A stretch of 64,000 nucleotides of DNA. Source: Psoroptes ovis (taxonomy: Eukaryota; Arthropoda; Arachnida; Sarcoptiformes; Psoroptidae). The stretch's first letter is position 1. Each line of letters opens with the position of its first letter. Shown here piece by piece: positions 36,854 through 48,980 of this stretch. The stretch covers positions 4,809,501 through 4,873,500 of the forward strand of contig PQWQ01000001.1 in the NCBI GenBank assembly GCA_002943765.1. The letters run 5' to 3'. A model generated the notes under the pieces. It did no database searches, was not told the origin of the DNA, and saw only the letters and a program-made list of their open reading frames with translations. A program made the translations under genes and the position numbers.

Positions 36854-38248
36854 ATGAATAAATTCATATCAAGTTATTTATTCATATTTGTTTATATTTC
36901 TTCATTTTATCAATCAACACTTGCAGGTTTGTCATTGTTTTCTCTGTAATGATCTTGATTAATTAATTGATTTTTTTTTGTTCCAAATAGATGAAGTGAA
37001 AATAACTGGTGATATAAAAACATTGGTCAATATTGAATCAAATTACAATATAAATGTAATATCAAAATATTCACCATTATCATCATATCATTTTAAATAT
37101 ATTTACCATATACCTGATCTGAATTATCATTATGAACATTTCACACAATTATCGAATGTTGAATTGAAAAAAACATTTGAAAAAATTGGTTCATATGATT
37201 TTAATATACAAATATATTTTTATCCATTTTTCAATACATTTTATGGTTGGAAAATTGCTGAAACTACTGTCACATTGGAAATTTGTGGTATGTTTTTCTA
37301 TTTACCTTTGAAATTTTCTGTAATTTAAGGTTTTTCACCAATTTATTTGTTCAAAATGTAGATAATTTTGATAAATTTGTTACGATTGATTTAAGTCAAA
37401 AAGATGTCAATTTAACGACTGATTATGTATTTGCAGCAAATAAATCGATTCAATTTAAGCCAATCGTTGATGATCAAAGTATTTTGGCACATAATCAAGA
37501 ATCATTATCATTTGAATGGTTGATAGAAGGTCCTGAAATGAATCAAACGAAATTTAAGGAGAAAACGTTTGAATTTACATTTGAATCATCGAATGACTAT
37601 ACGATAACATTGAATATATTATCAGTTGTGTTTGAAAAATTCAATGGCACAGTCACAAGTAAAATACAGATTCAAAATCCAGTCACTGATATAACAATAT
37701 CGGGAAATAATTTCGTTGAGAATGGATCGTTACTTGATTTAAACATTACATGTAATGGTAGCGCAAATTTTGTTATTTGTCATTATTTTTCTCATGAAAA
37801 ATCCAATAATTCTTGTTTCGATTCGGGTAAAGTATTGAGAGATTGTCACGAACAAATTCGACATTATTTTCCCAGAAATGGCACATTATTCGTTAATATT
37901 GGCATTAAAAATGATGTTAGCATTGTTTATCGTAATGTAAAAATAACTGTCTACAAAATTGATCCAAAACCTTCGTTTGCTTTCGTATTAATACCGCTGA
38001 TAAGTTTATTATTGATCATACTAATTGCCGTGTATAGTATCATACATTTTATACGACAACGTCGTCTTATGAATGCAACTATCGAAGTGGCAACGATTGA
38101 TAATTTCTCAATATACAATAACAATGATTTACCCGCTGCAAATGATGGTAATTCGGAAAGCTATAATGATCGACAAGGATTGCTTGGTGAAAAAACATTT
38201 ATGAATCGTGTTAGAGAATCGATTGCCGAACGATTTTGTATGAAATAA
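36854..38248 (+). CDS. Type I membrane glycoprotein with PKD-like ectodomain (TMEM130/GPNMB-like, tentative)
   Basis: Three exons: 36854-36926, 36991-37287 and 37362-38248, giving 418 aa with phase-1 introns. A signal peptide (about residues 1-24) is followed by an ectodomain of about 300 aa with many N-glycosylation sequons. A beta-rich segment (SFEWLIEGPE, then FEFTFESSNDYTITLNIL) resembles a PKD domain. Four or more cysteines occur just before the membrane (CNGS, CHYF, SCFD, DCHE). One transmembrane helix (about 328-354, FVLIPLISLLLIILIAVYSI) precedes a tail of about 65 residues. The tail has an acidic dileucine signal DRQGLL, which in such proteins directs AP-dependent sorting to lysosome-related compartments. 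The overall plan recalls TMEM130, PMEL and GPNMB. No close match is recalled, so the family name is tentative. Confidence 0.65.
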
Positions 38249-39996
38249 TTTCCAAAAAACAATAATAATAAATAATCAATGAATACAATGAAAAAATTTT
38301 TGATAAAATATACTTGCTTTTTTATATCAATCAATCAATTGATTTATTGTTTATTCATCATAAAATGATGATTCTTCTATTCATAGTGACGATTTTTCTA
38401 TTATAATCAATGTTATATTGTTGACCATTTCTGCATTCGAAACATTGATATTTATCTTTTTTATTTTGAGAATTCAATGTAAATATTTCAATAATAATAA
38501 TAATGATGATGATGATGATGATGATCAATTTTTAAATTTTAAATAAAATTGTTTTCAATAAATTTGAATTAATTTTTTTTTTTTTTTGATGAAGATTTAT
38601 TTAATATCATAATTTAGTAATAATTATAATAATAATAAGTTATTAAAATTAAACAAACAATACAATTATATTACGACGAATTATAATTGTATAATCAATA
38701 TTTATTGCCATTGAATTAATAATTGATTCAAATAATAATGATTGAAATATTTGTTGGAGTGTATGTATGTGTGTATGTGTATCGCAAAATTAAAAGGTAA
38801 TGATAAATTGATTTTATTTTTACAATTTTTATATAATCGTTCATTCATTGGATGTCATTTTATTAAACTACAAATAAAATACGATGAAATGAAATGAAAT
38901 TTTTTTTGAAATAATCTTGATTCTAATAAGTATTTTGTTTATTTATTCTTTAAATCAAATCAAATTGGGCACTTGTTCATTGAATTTATGAAAGAAAAAA
39001 AAATCAAAATGAATATGATTAAATGTAAATTTTTAAATGTTAATTTGCACGCACACACACACATTCATATGTATTGACAGATACAGTGTTTCACGTGGTT
39101 TGAAATGTGAATTGAATTGTTAAAATTGTTGGTTTTTAGTCGGTCATTTGTTGTTTGGTATTCAATTTTTCGATTTAGATTGAATTTTCATTGAAAATAA
39201 ACATGATTTTCAATTTTTCTGTTGTAAAATACTAAGACACATTTATTTATTATTCATTTATTCAAATTTATATGTTCATCGGGGAAGATAACAGACAGAG
39301 GGTTTCGATACATTTTTTTTGCTTTATTTTCATTGAATTTTTGACTAGTTTTTTTCTAATTTTTTCAAATCAATTGTGTGTGTGGGTGTGCGTGTCTATG
39401 TGGATTGATGGGTGTGTGTGTGTATTTTCGGTGATGTATCTGCAATGTGTATTTTCAAATAAAAAATAATAATAATCAAGATTAAATTAAGTAAAATTCA
39501 CACTGAAAAAAAGCAGGCATAACAATAATAATGATAATAATAAAGAAAAATTAAAAATTAAACAAAATAAAAAATGAATTAAATTAAATTTCAAAAAGGA
39601 TACAAATTGATAATGATAATCATCATGTCTGTATGTCAAACTTGTTATAGCTTATCTAATAATAAATGTTCTAATCTTGAATATATTGAACAAAAACAGA
39701 AAAAAAAACGATTGATGAAAGGGTTAAAACAAACAAATAAATAAATAAATGAACAATCATTAATAATAATAATAATAATGAATGATAAATACAAAACCAA
39801 ATATGAAATTTTTTCAATTTTTTTTTGAAGAAATCGCGTGTTTTTTTGCCTTTTTATGATGAGCACATTGTGTATCAATGATGAATTTTTTCGATTTGTG
39901 TAAAATGATTAAATGTTAAGTGTTTGTTGGTGTTGGTGTGTGTGTATATTGTGTGTGCATGTAAACACATGTTTTTATTGATGAATAACGAACAGC

Positions 39997-40019
39997 AAAA
40001 AAAAAAAAAAAAAAAAAAA
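39997..40019. repeat. Poly-A tract
   Basis: A run of about 23 A in a non-coding spacer. No upstream retrocopy is recognised. Confidence 0.85.
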
Positions 40020-40550
40020 TTTACATTCAAATATAAACGATGTGAATCAGATGATTGTATTAAATTTTCATTTGATTAAGTTTTACATTTTTCCCCAAAT
40101 AAAAAGATATCAAAATCAGCAGAATGAAAGATTTGATTTCACATTTGACCGTAGTTGATGTATGCATGTAGTAGTAGTGGATTGCAAAAAAAAAAATGAA
40201 GAAGAAATTCTAAATCGATTCAATTTTTCAATTTTTTCTTTCTGGGTTCTTCGATTGATGATTCGATTTGTTTACAAATTATTATTCATATTTATCGATT
40301 CTGTGTATACAGATATATTTGCATTTTTGTTTACAATTAATAATTAATTAATATATCAATTATCAATATTAATTATTTGAAAATTATAAATTGAAAAATT
40401 AATGAAAAATTGAAAATGAAAAAAAAAATAAGAAATGTTAAAGATAGATTAATCATTTTTGAACAGAAATAAATGTGAAGAGAAAAAAAATTACAGAAAC
40501 AAATGCACAATTCATTTTAAACAAAATACATTTTTGCCCGAACACACAAA

Positions 40551-40576
40551 CACACACACACACACACACACACACA
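40551..40576. repeat. (CA)n microsatellite
   Basis: Thirteen or so perfect CA units, extended on both sides by interrupted ACAC sequence. Confidence 0.9.
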
Positions 40577-40906
40577 TAAACACGAGAATATTAAAATTAT
40601 GATTAGAACAATTATGTATATTATAAATATTTATAGAAAAAAAATATGATCAATATATTTTCTTCAAAATATATTAATCATATTTTTTTTTCATAGGCAA
40701 CTTTAGTGTAATAATTATTATTATTATTTTTGTTATCTTTGAATTTTATGTCAAATTAAAATGTTTCAATTGTTTTGTTTTTTGTGTTTTTCTCATTATT
40801 CAAAGGTTTTGAAGTTATATTTAACAGGGTTAGAGTTATGTTGTAAAGTTAAACGCGTGTGTTTTTTCTGTATTATTATTATTACATTTCATTATTTGTA
40901 GTAACA

Positions 40907-40924
40907 GTGTGTGTGTGTGTGTGT
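40907..40924. repeat. (GT)n microsatellite
   Basis: Nine GT units, about 330 bases from the (CA)n tract and of opposite sense. The pair could base-pair in a transcript. Confidence 0.85.
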
Positions 40925-41706
40925 ATGTATGTGTTTGATTATATGAAAACATCTTGATTTGAAAATTAATTAATGAATTAATCAATTTTTAGAAACTGAA
41001 AATCAAAATGAAAATAGATGACACTAGAAAATTCAATTTGACTGAATATTTGAATTTATATCATATATTTCATAATATTCATATTTATACGTTATTTTCT
41101 TTGCCTTAAATCATGTAATCTGGAAGCACTATCTGGTGTCTTTTTTCTATTTTTGGTATTAGTGTAATAATCATAATCAATATTGCAAGTGTTTCGATAG
41201 ATGATAACAAAGAAACAGAAAAAAGATTAAAGAAAAATTAAATAAATAATGAGTAAAGATGATGATTAAAATAAATAGACGATTATAGATGAATTGTTTT
41301 TTTTTCATATTGTTAAAATTACGTTATGCATTACCGCAGCAAACGTATGGAAAAAGTATATTGTCAAGTTGAAATTTTGAATAATAATCCGAAATATACC
41401 AGTATTAGTTAGAATAATTTTTGAAAAGAAGAAATAAGAAAAAGAAAAGAAACAAAATCAAACACTATTTTGATTATTATTAATAATATATTTAAGCAAG
41501 GGAAATTATTAAAGAAAAATGATAAATTGATATCGATGACAAGAATTGAAAGGATTATATTATGCGAAATTCTAAAGCAAATATGACAACTATGATGAAA
41601 AGAAAAATAAAGAATCTAAATTTCTGATAAATTAGGTAGACTAACATTCGTTTTTCTATTTCTTTGAATAAATAGCGAATAGATAGTATGAATAAAAATA
41701 AAATAA

Positions 41707-42963
41707 TTACCCTTCACCACCGTTTTTATTATTATAATTATCATTATCATCGAAATCAGGTTTGATTTTTCTTTTTTCATAAATAAATATTATAATACAA
41801 AGTATGAGCACTTCAGCAATAATGCCTAAAAATGGCCATAATGCGGCGTATTTATCTATTTTGAAAAATTTGAGTAATGGAATCAATATTAATTATTTTT
41901 GAGAAAATAATAATAATTCGAACCTTTGACTCTAAGTAAAATAGTATTATTATATTCAGTTATTTCATTTACAGCTTTACAGACATAAAAATTACGATCT
42001 TGTGGCACAACCGATTCAATTGTGAGCACACTTTCATTTATTGTATCATTATTTTGGATGGAAATTCTATTATCAGTTTGATTTATTTCTCTAACATTGT
42101 TTGGATCATCAAATTCGCCATACATAAGCCATTGTAATTTTGCATCTTTACCATAACCATCAATTAGGGCACATCGTAGTGAAAGACGATCACCTTCCAC
42201 TAAATTGGCAGATTTATAATTATCATTTTGAAATTCTTCGAATGGTTGCAACAAAGGTAGAGCTAAAATACAAAATTGTTTGAAATAAATGAAAAACAAT
42301 CATCATTTAATCATGATAATTATATTCGAAATGATAATACATACTTCGAACTTTTGTTACAGCTTCTGAATCTCCAATTTTACATTTATAATCACCAATA
42401 TCAGACAATTTAGATTTTTGAATGACTAAATCCCATTGTTTATCAAGAATTTTTTCTACATATATACGTTGATCATCGTCATCATCTTCATCATCGTCAT
42501 CATCATCATTATCATGATGATTGTGACTATTGTGATTATCATCGTCATCATTATCATCATCGTTTTTCATTCTATCATTCACAATCAGTGGTTCATTATC
42601 TTTAAACCTAAATGATTGAAAATTTAAAATTAATAATAATTAAAATCATCAGAAATAATGTATCATACCATGTTGGTGATAAATCCTTCTGTAGAGGACT
42701 TGTATCAATATATCTACAAGGAATCCTCAATTCCCTTCTTCTAATTAATATTTCTTCGTCATCCATGTCGACTTTTGAGTTATCTGTAGTTTAAATGGAA
42801 AAAATTATCAACATTTTTAAATTTTAATCGTAAATCAATTAAAAGATTTCAAGGAGTTATTTTAGTCATAAATATTTGTTTAATTTAATTGCATACCGAC
42901 AAAATTATTGAATACATGTAAAATTAGGATGAATAGAATGAACAGATTATCGTGATTGGCCAT
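41707..42963 (-). CDS. Bsg: Basigin/neuroplastin-family two-Ig membrane protein
   Basis: Five exons: 42897-42963, 42669-42783, 42345-42607, 41924-42262 and 41707-41855, giving 310 aa if the frame ends at the TAA at 41707. A signal peptide (MANHDNLFILFILILHVF) is followed by Ig1 (LRIPCRYI ... GDYKCKIGDSEAV) and Ig2 (LSLRCALIDG ... FYVCKAVNE). The diagnostic basigin transmembrane segment follows: KYAALWPFLGIIAEVLIL then IFIYEKRKIKPDFDD, with the conserved Glu buried in the membrane helix. Basigin chaperones monocarboxylate transporters to the surface and acts in cell contact and integrin-linked events. Ig1 carries an unusual Asp/His-rich insert (about 30 residues). The last codons read GEG then TAA, but GTAATT there is also a possible donor, so a longer cytoplasmic tail cannot be excluded. 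Confidence 0.93.
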
Positions 42964-44699
42964 TTGATTAATTTTGAGGCAAAGTTATATCAATTTTTAT
43001 ACAATAAAAATTTTTAAATGGTTGATTATTGAAAAGAAAAATTTCTCAAATATAAAATAATTAAAAAAAATTCACTAAGTTTTTAAAGATTGAAATTTTT
43101 TTCAATATTTTGATTCATTTGAAGACTTTGAATATATTCAACATTTAATTGTGAATCGGAAAAACGACTATTACTAATAGAAATATGATCAATTATTATG
43201 AAGAAATTATTTCGAATTTTAAACATGAAAAAACTCTGGGCACTTTAGGTGATTTAAATTGAAATATTTCACACTAAAGAAGTATGCGAATTAAAAAAAA
43301 AACAAAAGGAACAAAATTAATATTTGTTGTTGCTGCCGTTGAAAACATAACTTTTATAACAGTGATTAACAAAAAAAATTTGAGACAATTTCAAGAAATT
43401 CATATTTCTAATCATTTGTAATTGATTTTCAATCATTGAAGATGGAAATAAAGATTGAACATTGAAATCTCTCTTTCTCTCAATGAACAAGATATGAAAT
43501 AAACAATTTTCGACTCAAGTTGACGTCAATTTGATACATATATTTTATATGTCAGAATATTTGTTTTTTATATGGTTTGGTGATAAATAACACTTCTTAT
43601 CAGATGACTAGGGCAATAAATTTGGTTGCCTTAGATTAGGTGGTTGAAAGAGAATTTTGATTATTTTCAATTATGCGATTTTAATTTTTTCATCATTTGA
43701 AGCATCGACGATTTATATTAATAAAAAACAAACTAACAACGTGATGAAAATATATGTTTTTATTATGTATTCAATTCTTGATGAGCATACGATTTCATTT
43801 TAATTCAAATTTAAACAGAAAATGTTTAAAACAAGAGAAATTTTCATAGTAGCTTATTTCAAGAATAATAGTGGAAGAAGATCAACATTTAGATTTTATG
43901 CATAATGATAATCTTTACATTCATATGCATAAACATAATGTTTTAACATTCAATTATTATTTTCATTAAATTTTTTTGAATGACGAATGAGTAATACAAA
44001 TAATAACATGTTAATTTTAAATAGAAAAGAATAATCGATGACTATTTCTTTGATTTGTGTCTAGAAAAATTTTAAAATCATTATTTGATTGATTGATTTT
44101 TTCAAATTTCTCTTTGATGTTTTTTACAATTTAAAACATTTCTTGATTGATTGAACACATTAATTTGCTTGAAAATTTTAAAATTGAAAAACAACAACGG
44201 CGATTTAATGAATCAATGATACACACATACACACACACAAACAAACAAAATCATTATTATGGTTTTTTGGACAAACAAAACAAACAAAACATTACAAAAT
44301 AATATCCTTCTTAATTTTTTTTCTTTTTAACCTAAAATACAATGTATATTGGCAAAAAGGAGTGAGAATATTATCTTATTCATTTGTTTTTTTGTTTTCA
44401 TGTATATATTATTTTTAATGTATTCAATGATTATATCATTAAGTATAATAATGATAATAATTGTTAATACATATTTGAACAATAATGACAATAACAAGAA
44501 CAACAACAAAAACAACAAACAATTTGGATCATTATAACTATAACTATAATTATTATTATTATTATTGCTTCTTTTGAACCAAATTTAAAGTATATTTTTG
44601 AACAAAAAAAAAAAAAAAAAAAAAAGAAGAATGTCGTTTATATCATAATATTTAGTCTATTTTATATACTGAATATATAGACATTTTCTTGTTTTTATA

Positions 44700-44707
44700 T
44701 GCTAAAG
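44700..44707. repeat. Target-site duplication, left copy
   Basis: TGCTAAAG, identical to the copy at 44895-44902, directly flanks the hAT-type element. Confidence 0.92.
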
Positions 44708-44894
44708 CAGTCATTCTCAACCTTTTTTTCGCCGCGGCACACTGAAAAAAGGAAAAGCCTTTATTTCCAAAATCTTGCGGCACACCAAGTAAGGGAATAG
44801 TAAAGAAATGAGTTAGATTTCCGAAATTTGGCGGCACATTTTTGGAATCTGGCGGAACACTAAAGTGCCGCGAAACACCGGTTGAGAATGACTG
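44708..44894. mobile_element. Non-autonomous hAT-type element (MITE), 187 bp
   Basis: The element has perfect 15-bp terminal inverted repeats. CAGTCATTCTCAACC lies at 44708-44722 and its exact reverse complement ends at 44894. It is flanked by a perfect 8-bp target duplication, TGCTAAAG, at 44700-44707 and 44895-44902. The 8-bp duplication and the CAGT..TTCTCAACC terminus are hallmarks of hAT superfamily elements. The inside repeats GCGGCACAC-like units and has no transposase frame, so mobility would need a transposase supplied elsewhere. The intact duplication suggests a fairly recent insertion. It sits in the spacer or intron upstream of basigin exon 1. Confidence 0.92.
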
Positions 44895-44902
44895 TGCTAA
44901 AG
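44895..44902. repeat. Target-site duplication, right copy
   Basis: TGCTAAAG, identical to the copy at 44700-44707. Confidence 0.92.
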
Positions 44903-45932
44903 ATTCTTGAAAAGCATATATTCTTGAAATCTTTTTTGTTTGTTTGTTTTCTTTATTATGTTGGTTGCTGAATGAATGATGTTTTGTACTAAATATTCTA
45001 TATATCGCATACACATGAATATCAATGCCGTTATTTACTAATTTTTTACAGTAAAATTCTTGCAGCAAATTTTTTCTTTTTCAATGAATTCATTTTACAT
45101 TGAATACACACATAAGTTAAACATGGTAAAATATATATTTTAAGATTTGATATTTTCAAAGATGATGATGGTGATGATATATATAATGAATTTTGGTACA
45201 ATAATTTTTAAATTGAATGATAAAACAACAAATTACTGTAATCAAAACACATTTAAACAATCAAACCTTTTAACAAACTCAAAAAAAAAACAAAAAAAAA
45301 TTCGAATCACTTTGAATTTCGAATTTAAAGGGATCGTATCATAGCCAGATGCCACTACTTTCGGCGGCAGCAGCAGTAAAATCAGTGGTAGTAGCATTGC
45401 TTAGTGTTGACGGCATTTTTATTTTTTTTTTCTTAAAATTTTTTTTATTTGTTTTTGTGAATGACAATTTTTGTTTTCAATGAATCAATTTAAAAGGATA
45501 AAAACATGCGTTCATTCGTTAGTATACTATAGTTATAGTAATTAGTAGCCCATTCATACAATGACTCATGAATTTTTTTTTTTTTTTTGAATTAATTTTC
45601 AATCGAAAAAACAAAAAGCATTTGCCCCACATTGATTGCTATAGATTTTGGTATATAAAAATGATCATAAATGAAGTTGTTCATGTTCAAATGATGCTTT
45701 GATGCATTTTCAATTTTCAAAATTCTAAAACTTTGGAGCTACAGATTCCAACCAACATTTATATTATAGAAAATGAATGATTTTTTTCCGGTATTTTTCA
45801 TTCAAAATAATTAAAATTGACATTTGTAATGTTTAATTGTTTGATTTCGGCGATTTTGATTGTAATTTGTAAGAGTACCGGAATATTCATGTCAAAAATT
45901 AATTAAATAAATTTGAAAATGACATAACATAC

Positions 45933-47193
45933 CATTAATTATTAATTGAAATGATTTTCGATCAATCGTTTCAACATTATCCACTTGACATTCATATAAT
46001 CCTTGATGTAATTGTTTGTTCAATTGTTTGATGATGATCATATCGTTTGGTTGTATGCTTTGGCCAAATTCGATGCCATTGACATTTGTTATTGTCGATA
46101 GGTATTGATTTTCTGCGATTTGATTCAAATTATTGCTTTCAAATTTGATAAAATACTAATAAAACTTACCATGAATCCATTTTATGGTACCTTTGGGTTG
46201 ACCACTGTAACTGCAAATCATTGTAAGGCTATCGTTTATTTTACGATATATTTTCGATGATTTAAAGGGTTTTACGCTTATCGGTGCTATATTCATTAGC
46301 AGAGAAATTTGATTAATCAAAAAATTTGATTAATTTTTAAATCAAAACCAATCACCTCTTAATTCGATGATTTTTCCATGAAAATAATCATTAATCGATG
46401 GCGATGTTGTATCAACATTATAATATGATGATATCGGAAAAGATGATGATGATGATGATGATGATACAGATAATTGACAATAATATTGACCAGAATCAAT
46501 TTCACTGGTTGCATTATAAATAATCAAATAATTATCATATTGATAATGACGTTGATCATTGGTGTTTATTGATGATAAACGTATACCATTTTTATACCAT
46601 TCAATCATATTGGTTGAATGTTGTTGTTTTTGACCAAGATTTAATTTGATAGTCAATGGACATTTTAGTTCAATATTAGTATGATCATTGTGTAATACTC
46701 GGATAATTTTCTTTGAAGAATTCAAATAATTATTACCATTATTATCATGAGTAAAATTGTAATGAAATTTCGGTATCACATATACGTAATGAATATTCAT
46801 TGAAAATTGATTACAACGATAAAAACCTTCATCATTTAATGTAACATTTTTGATGATTAATATTTCACGTCTTTGATTTTTTATCTTTGGTGATGATGAT
46901 GATGATGATGATGATAATGAATCTTGTTGTTGCTGTTTTTGATTATTAATAAATTCATAATCAATTTCAATTCTTGAATTATTCGTATTTTGATCAATCA
47001 ACGGACGATTATTTAATGTCCATTTTGGCCATAAATATTTGGATAGCATACATGATATACGTAATGTTGAGCCTTGTTCCGCATATCGTTGACCATCATA
47101 ATGAACATCATTTTCAAATGTAGCATAATCATTATGGAAACAATCATTCGAATCGATGAAAATTATGATCATAATCATCAAACAAGAAAACAT
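45933..47193 (-). CDS. Three-Ig secreted/surface module, 3' end open (possible alternative 5' part of basigin)
   Basis: Three exons: 46356-47193, 46170-46286 and 45933-46112, all joined in phase 1 (378 codons read). It has a signal peptide (MFSCLMIMIIIFIDSND) and then three Ig-like domains. The cysteine pairs are visible as LRISCML...GFYRCNQ, ELKCPL...GQYYCQL and TMICSY...GLYECQV, with Trp cores (PKWTL, IEWYKNG, IKWIHG). Several N-glycosylation sequons and poly-Ser loops occur. The last exon ends at a good GTATGT donor with no membrane anchor or stop, so the gene continues to the left. I found no obvious further private exon before basigin. The phase-1 end fits basigin exon 2 (42783). It may therefore be the 5' end of a long basigin isoform, comparable in idea to the extra Ig0 of vertebrate basigin-1. 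It could also be an independent Ig gene. Confidence 0.72.
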
Positions 47194-48860
47194 TGTAATT
47201 AGTATTCATGTATTTCAAAGATCACAAATTCAACGAATGATCATAAAACAATGGTCTAAATCTCACCAAAACCTCTCAGAAAACCTTTGAAAATACATTC
47301 GAAAAATACAATCACAATCAATTGTTTTAAATTGAAATGAAAATGAAAAATTATTTCAATGAACAATCAAATCAGAAAGAATAATTCGTGCTGATTTCAA
47401 ATTGGCTCCGCAAAAACACGAATCAAAAACAGAATCGAATTGAATCCAATTCAATTTCAAATTCTAATTTTCTCATTTTTGCTTGTCGAATCGTATATAC
47501 AAATCATTTCAAATTTTTAAAAATAGCAAATAAAAGAAAATTGACGAATAAAACAAACAAAAAATAATAATTTGGTATAAACTGTTTATCATCATCAACA
47601 GTGAAAATGAATGGCATTTTCAATCAAATAATAAATGAATAAATAAATAAATAAAGTCGAAAATAAAATGCAATTAATGAATCAAATTTGATTCAAAAAT
47701 GATTTAAATCTTCAATTATTTTATTTTATTCTATTTTTTTCAAATGATTTTAATCTTTGAATTTCGAAATAATTTGCCAAAATTAATTCTTCAAAGCAAA
47801 AATTGATTAATTAATCAATTTATTCGAGAAAAAGATTCAAATCAAAATGACTTTGAAATCATTGATCGATATATTTTCGATTATTTACGAGGCAATCAAA
47901 GCCAGAAAGATTCAAAAAGCTATAGTCGTCTCGAATGACCGTAGTCATTATTTTCAGAGACATTTCTGGTCATAATTTGATTTTTTTGGGTCATTTTCCA
48001 TTTGAATTTTGTTTGAATTTACAGAAATTCAATTTGGATCTTGTTTCATTTTTTTTATATTCGTACAACTCAGACGATTAAATGCATGCGATTCATTCAA
48101 TTTCCATTTAAATTTCCATTCATTGTACTCTATTTTTCATTGAACAAATTGTAAACAAACAATTTGATACAGCATCAATCAATTTACTTGTTCATAATTG
48201 TGAGGTTGTTGAAAATTTTCAAATTTTTCACCAATTTCAAATTTGAAATTTGAATCAAATACAAAACAAACAAAGACAGCAATTTGTAATGATTTGCCCA
48301 GCAATTTGTAACGATTGACCATTCGTACATATTCACATGGACCATGTATGCATTTTTTTTTGAACAAATTTTTTTATGAATTATCATTGAATGCTCTGGA
48401 GAGCAGCTAACATTGAATTAAATGTGAGAAATTGCTTGTATGTGAAATTGCATTGTATTATGTTCAAAATATTGAAAAAACAGATTGAATTAGCATTGAA
48501 ATATGTATCGAAAATGAAAATAATGTGTTATTATGTTCGCATATGCCAATGATAATAATGTATGCCGAATTGCATTAAATATGTATGCGTCTGTGTGTGT
48601 AACAGTGTGTGCATTTGACATCAAAATATTTCAAAAAAAAATCAAATCAAATCAAAATTAATTTTGATAAATCATTTTTTATTCAGAATCAATTTCAATC
48701 ATTGTCATTGATTTTTATTGATTTTGACGGACGTTATTTTTCAATTTTTTTTATTCACTTTGGTTATTCTATTAATGTCTATATATACCAGAAATCGACA
48801 AGGATGTTTATCAATAAATTGAATACATCGATATTTGTATCAAATTGTATTCATATTTAG

Positions 48861-48980
48861 TCCTTTACACTCGGCGATTTTTCAGCTCCATTCGGTCCAT
48901 TGATTCATGATTGATTTTTTGAAAAAAAAAACAAATCAAAATTTGCTACGCAAGATGATGAGCCCAGCGAACGCAAAGGG
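48861..48980. mobile_element. Decayed piggyBac-like terminal remnant (MITE-like, about 120 bp)
   Basis: The right end reads, on the minus strand, TTAA then CCCTTTGCGTTCGCTGGGCTC, the typical start of piggyBac-like elements. The left end on the plus strand reads TTAG then TCCTTTACACTCGG, an imperfect partner of the same terminus. The flanking TTAA is exact only on the right (48981-48984). No transposase frame is present. It is read as an old, mutated non-autonomous copy. Confidence 0.5.

Larger units (their letters stand above)
38249..41706. other. Long convergent intergenic region
   Basis: 3.5 kb lie between the stop of the PKD-like gene (plus) and the end of the basigin frame (minus). It should contain both 3' UTRs. 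Simple repeats are frequent: (GAT)n near 38505-38523, (TG)n near 39377-39420, poly-A at 39997-40019, (CA)n at 40551-40576 and (GT)n at 40907-40924. No protein-coding frame is convincing. If the basigin tail is spliced further (see basigin), another short exon could lie at the right end. Confidence 0.5.
42964..45932. other. Spacer between basigin exon 1 and the upstream Ig module
   Basis: AT-rich and non-coding as far as I can tell. It holds the basigin exon-1 promoter region, a hAT-type element (44708-44894), a poly-A run (about 44604-44625), and a GC-richer island at about 45335-45420. If the upstream Ig exons are spliced into basigin, this is a large intron with an internal promoter. Confidence 0.55.

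Noticed and set aside
40551..40924. Possible CRISPR-like or satellite array
   Set aside because: Only dinucleotide microsatellites; there are no regularly spaced repeats with unique spacers.
44652..45068. 138-codon minus-strand frame
   Set aside because: It runs across the hAT element and its flanks; the frame is accidental.
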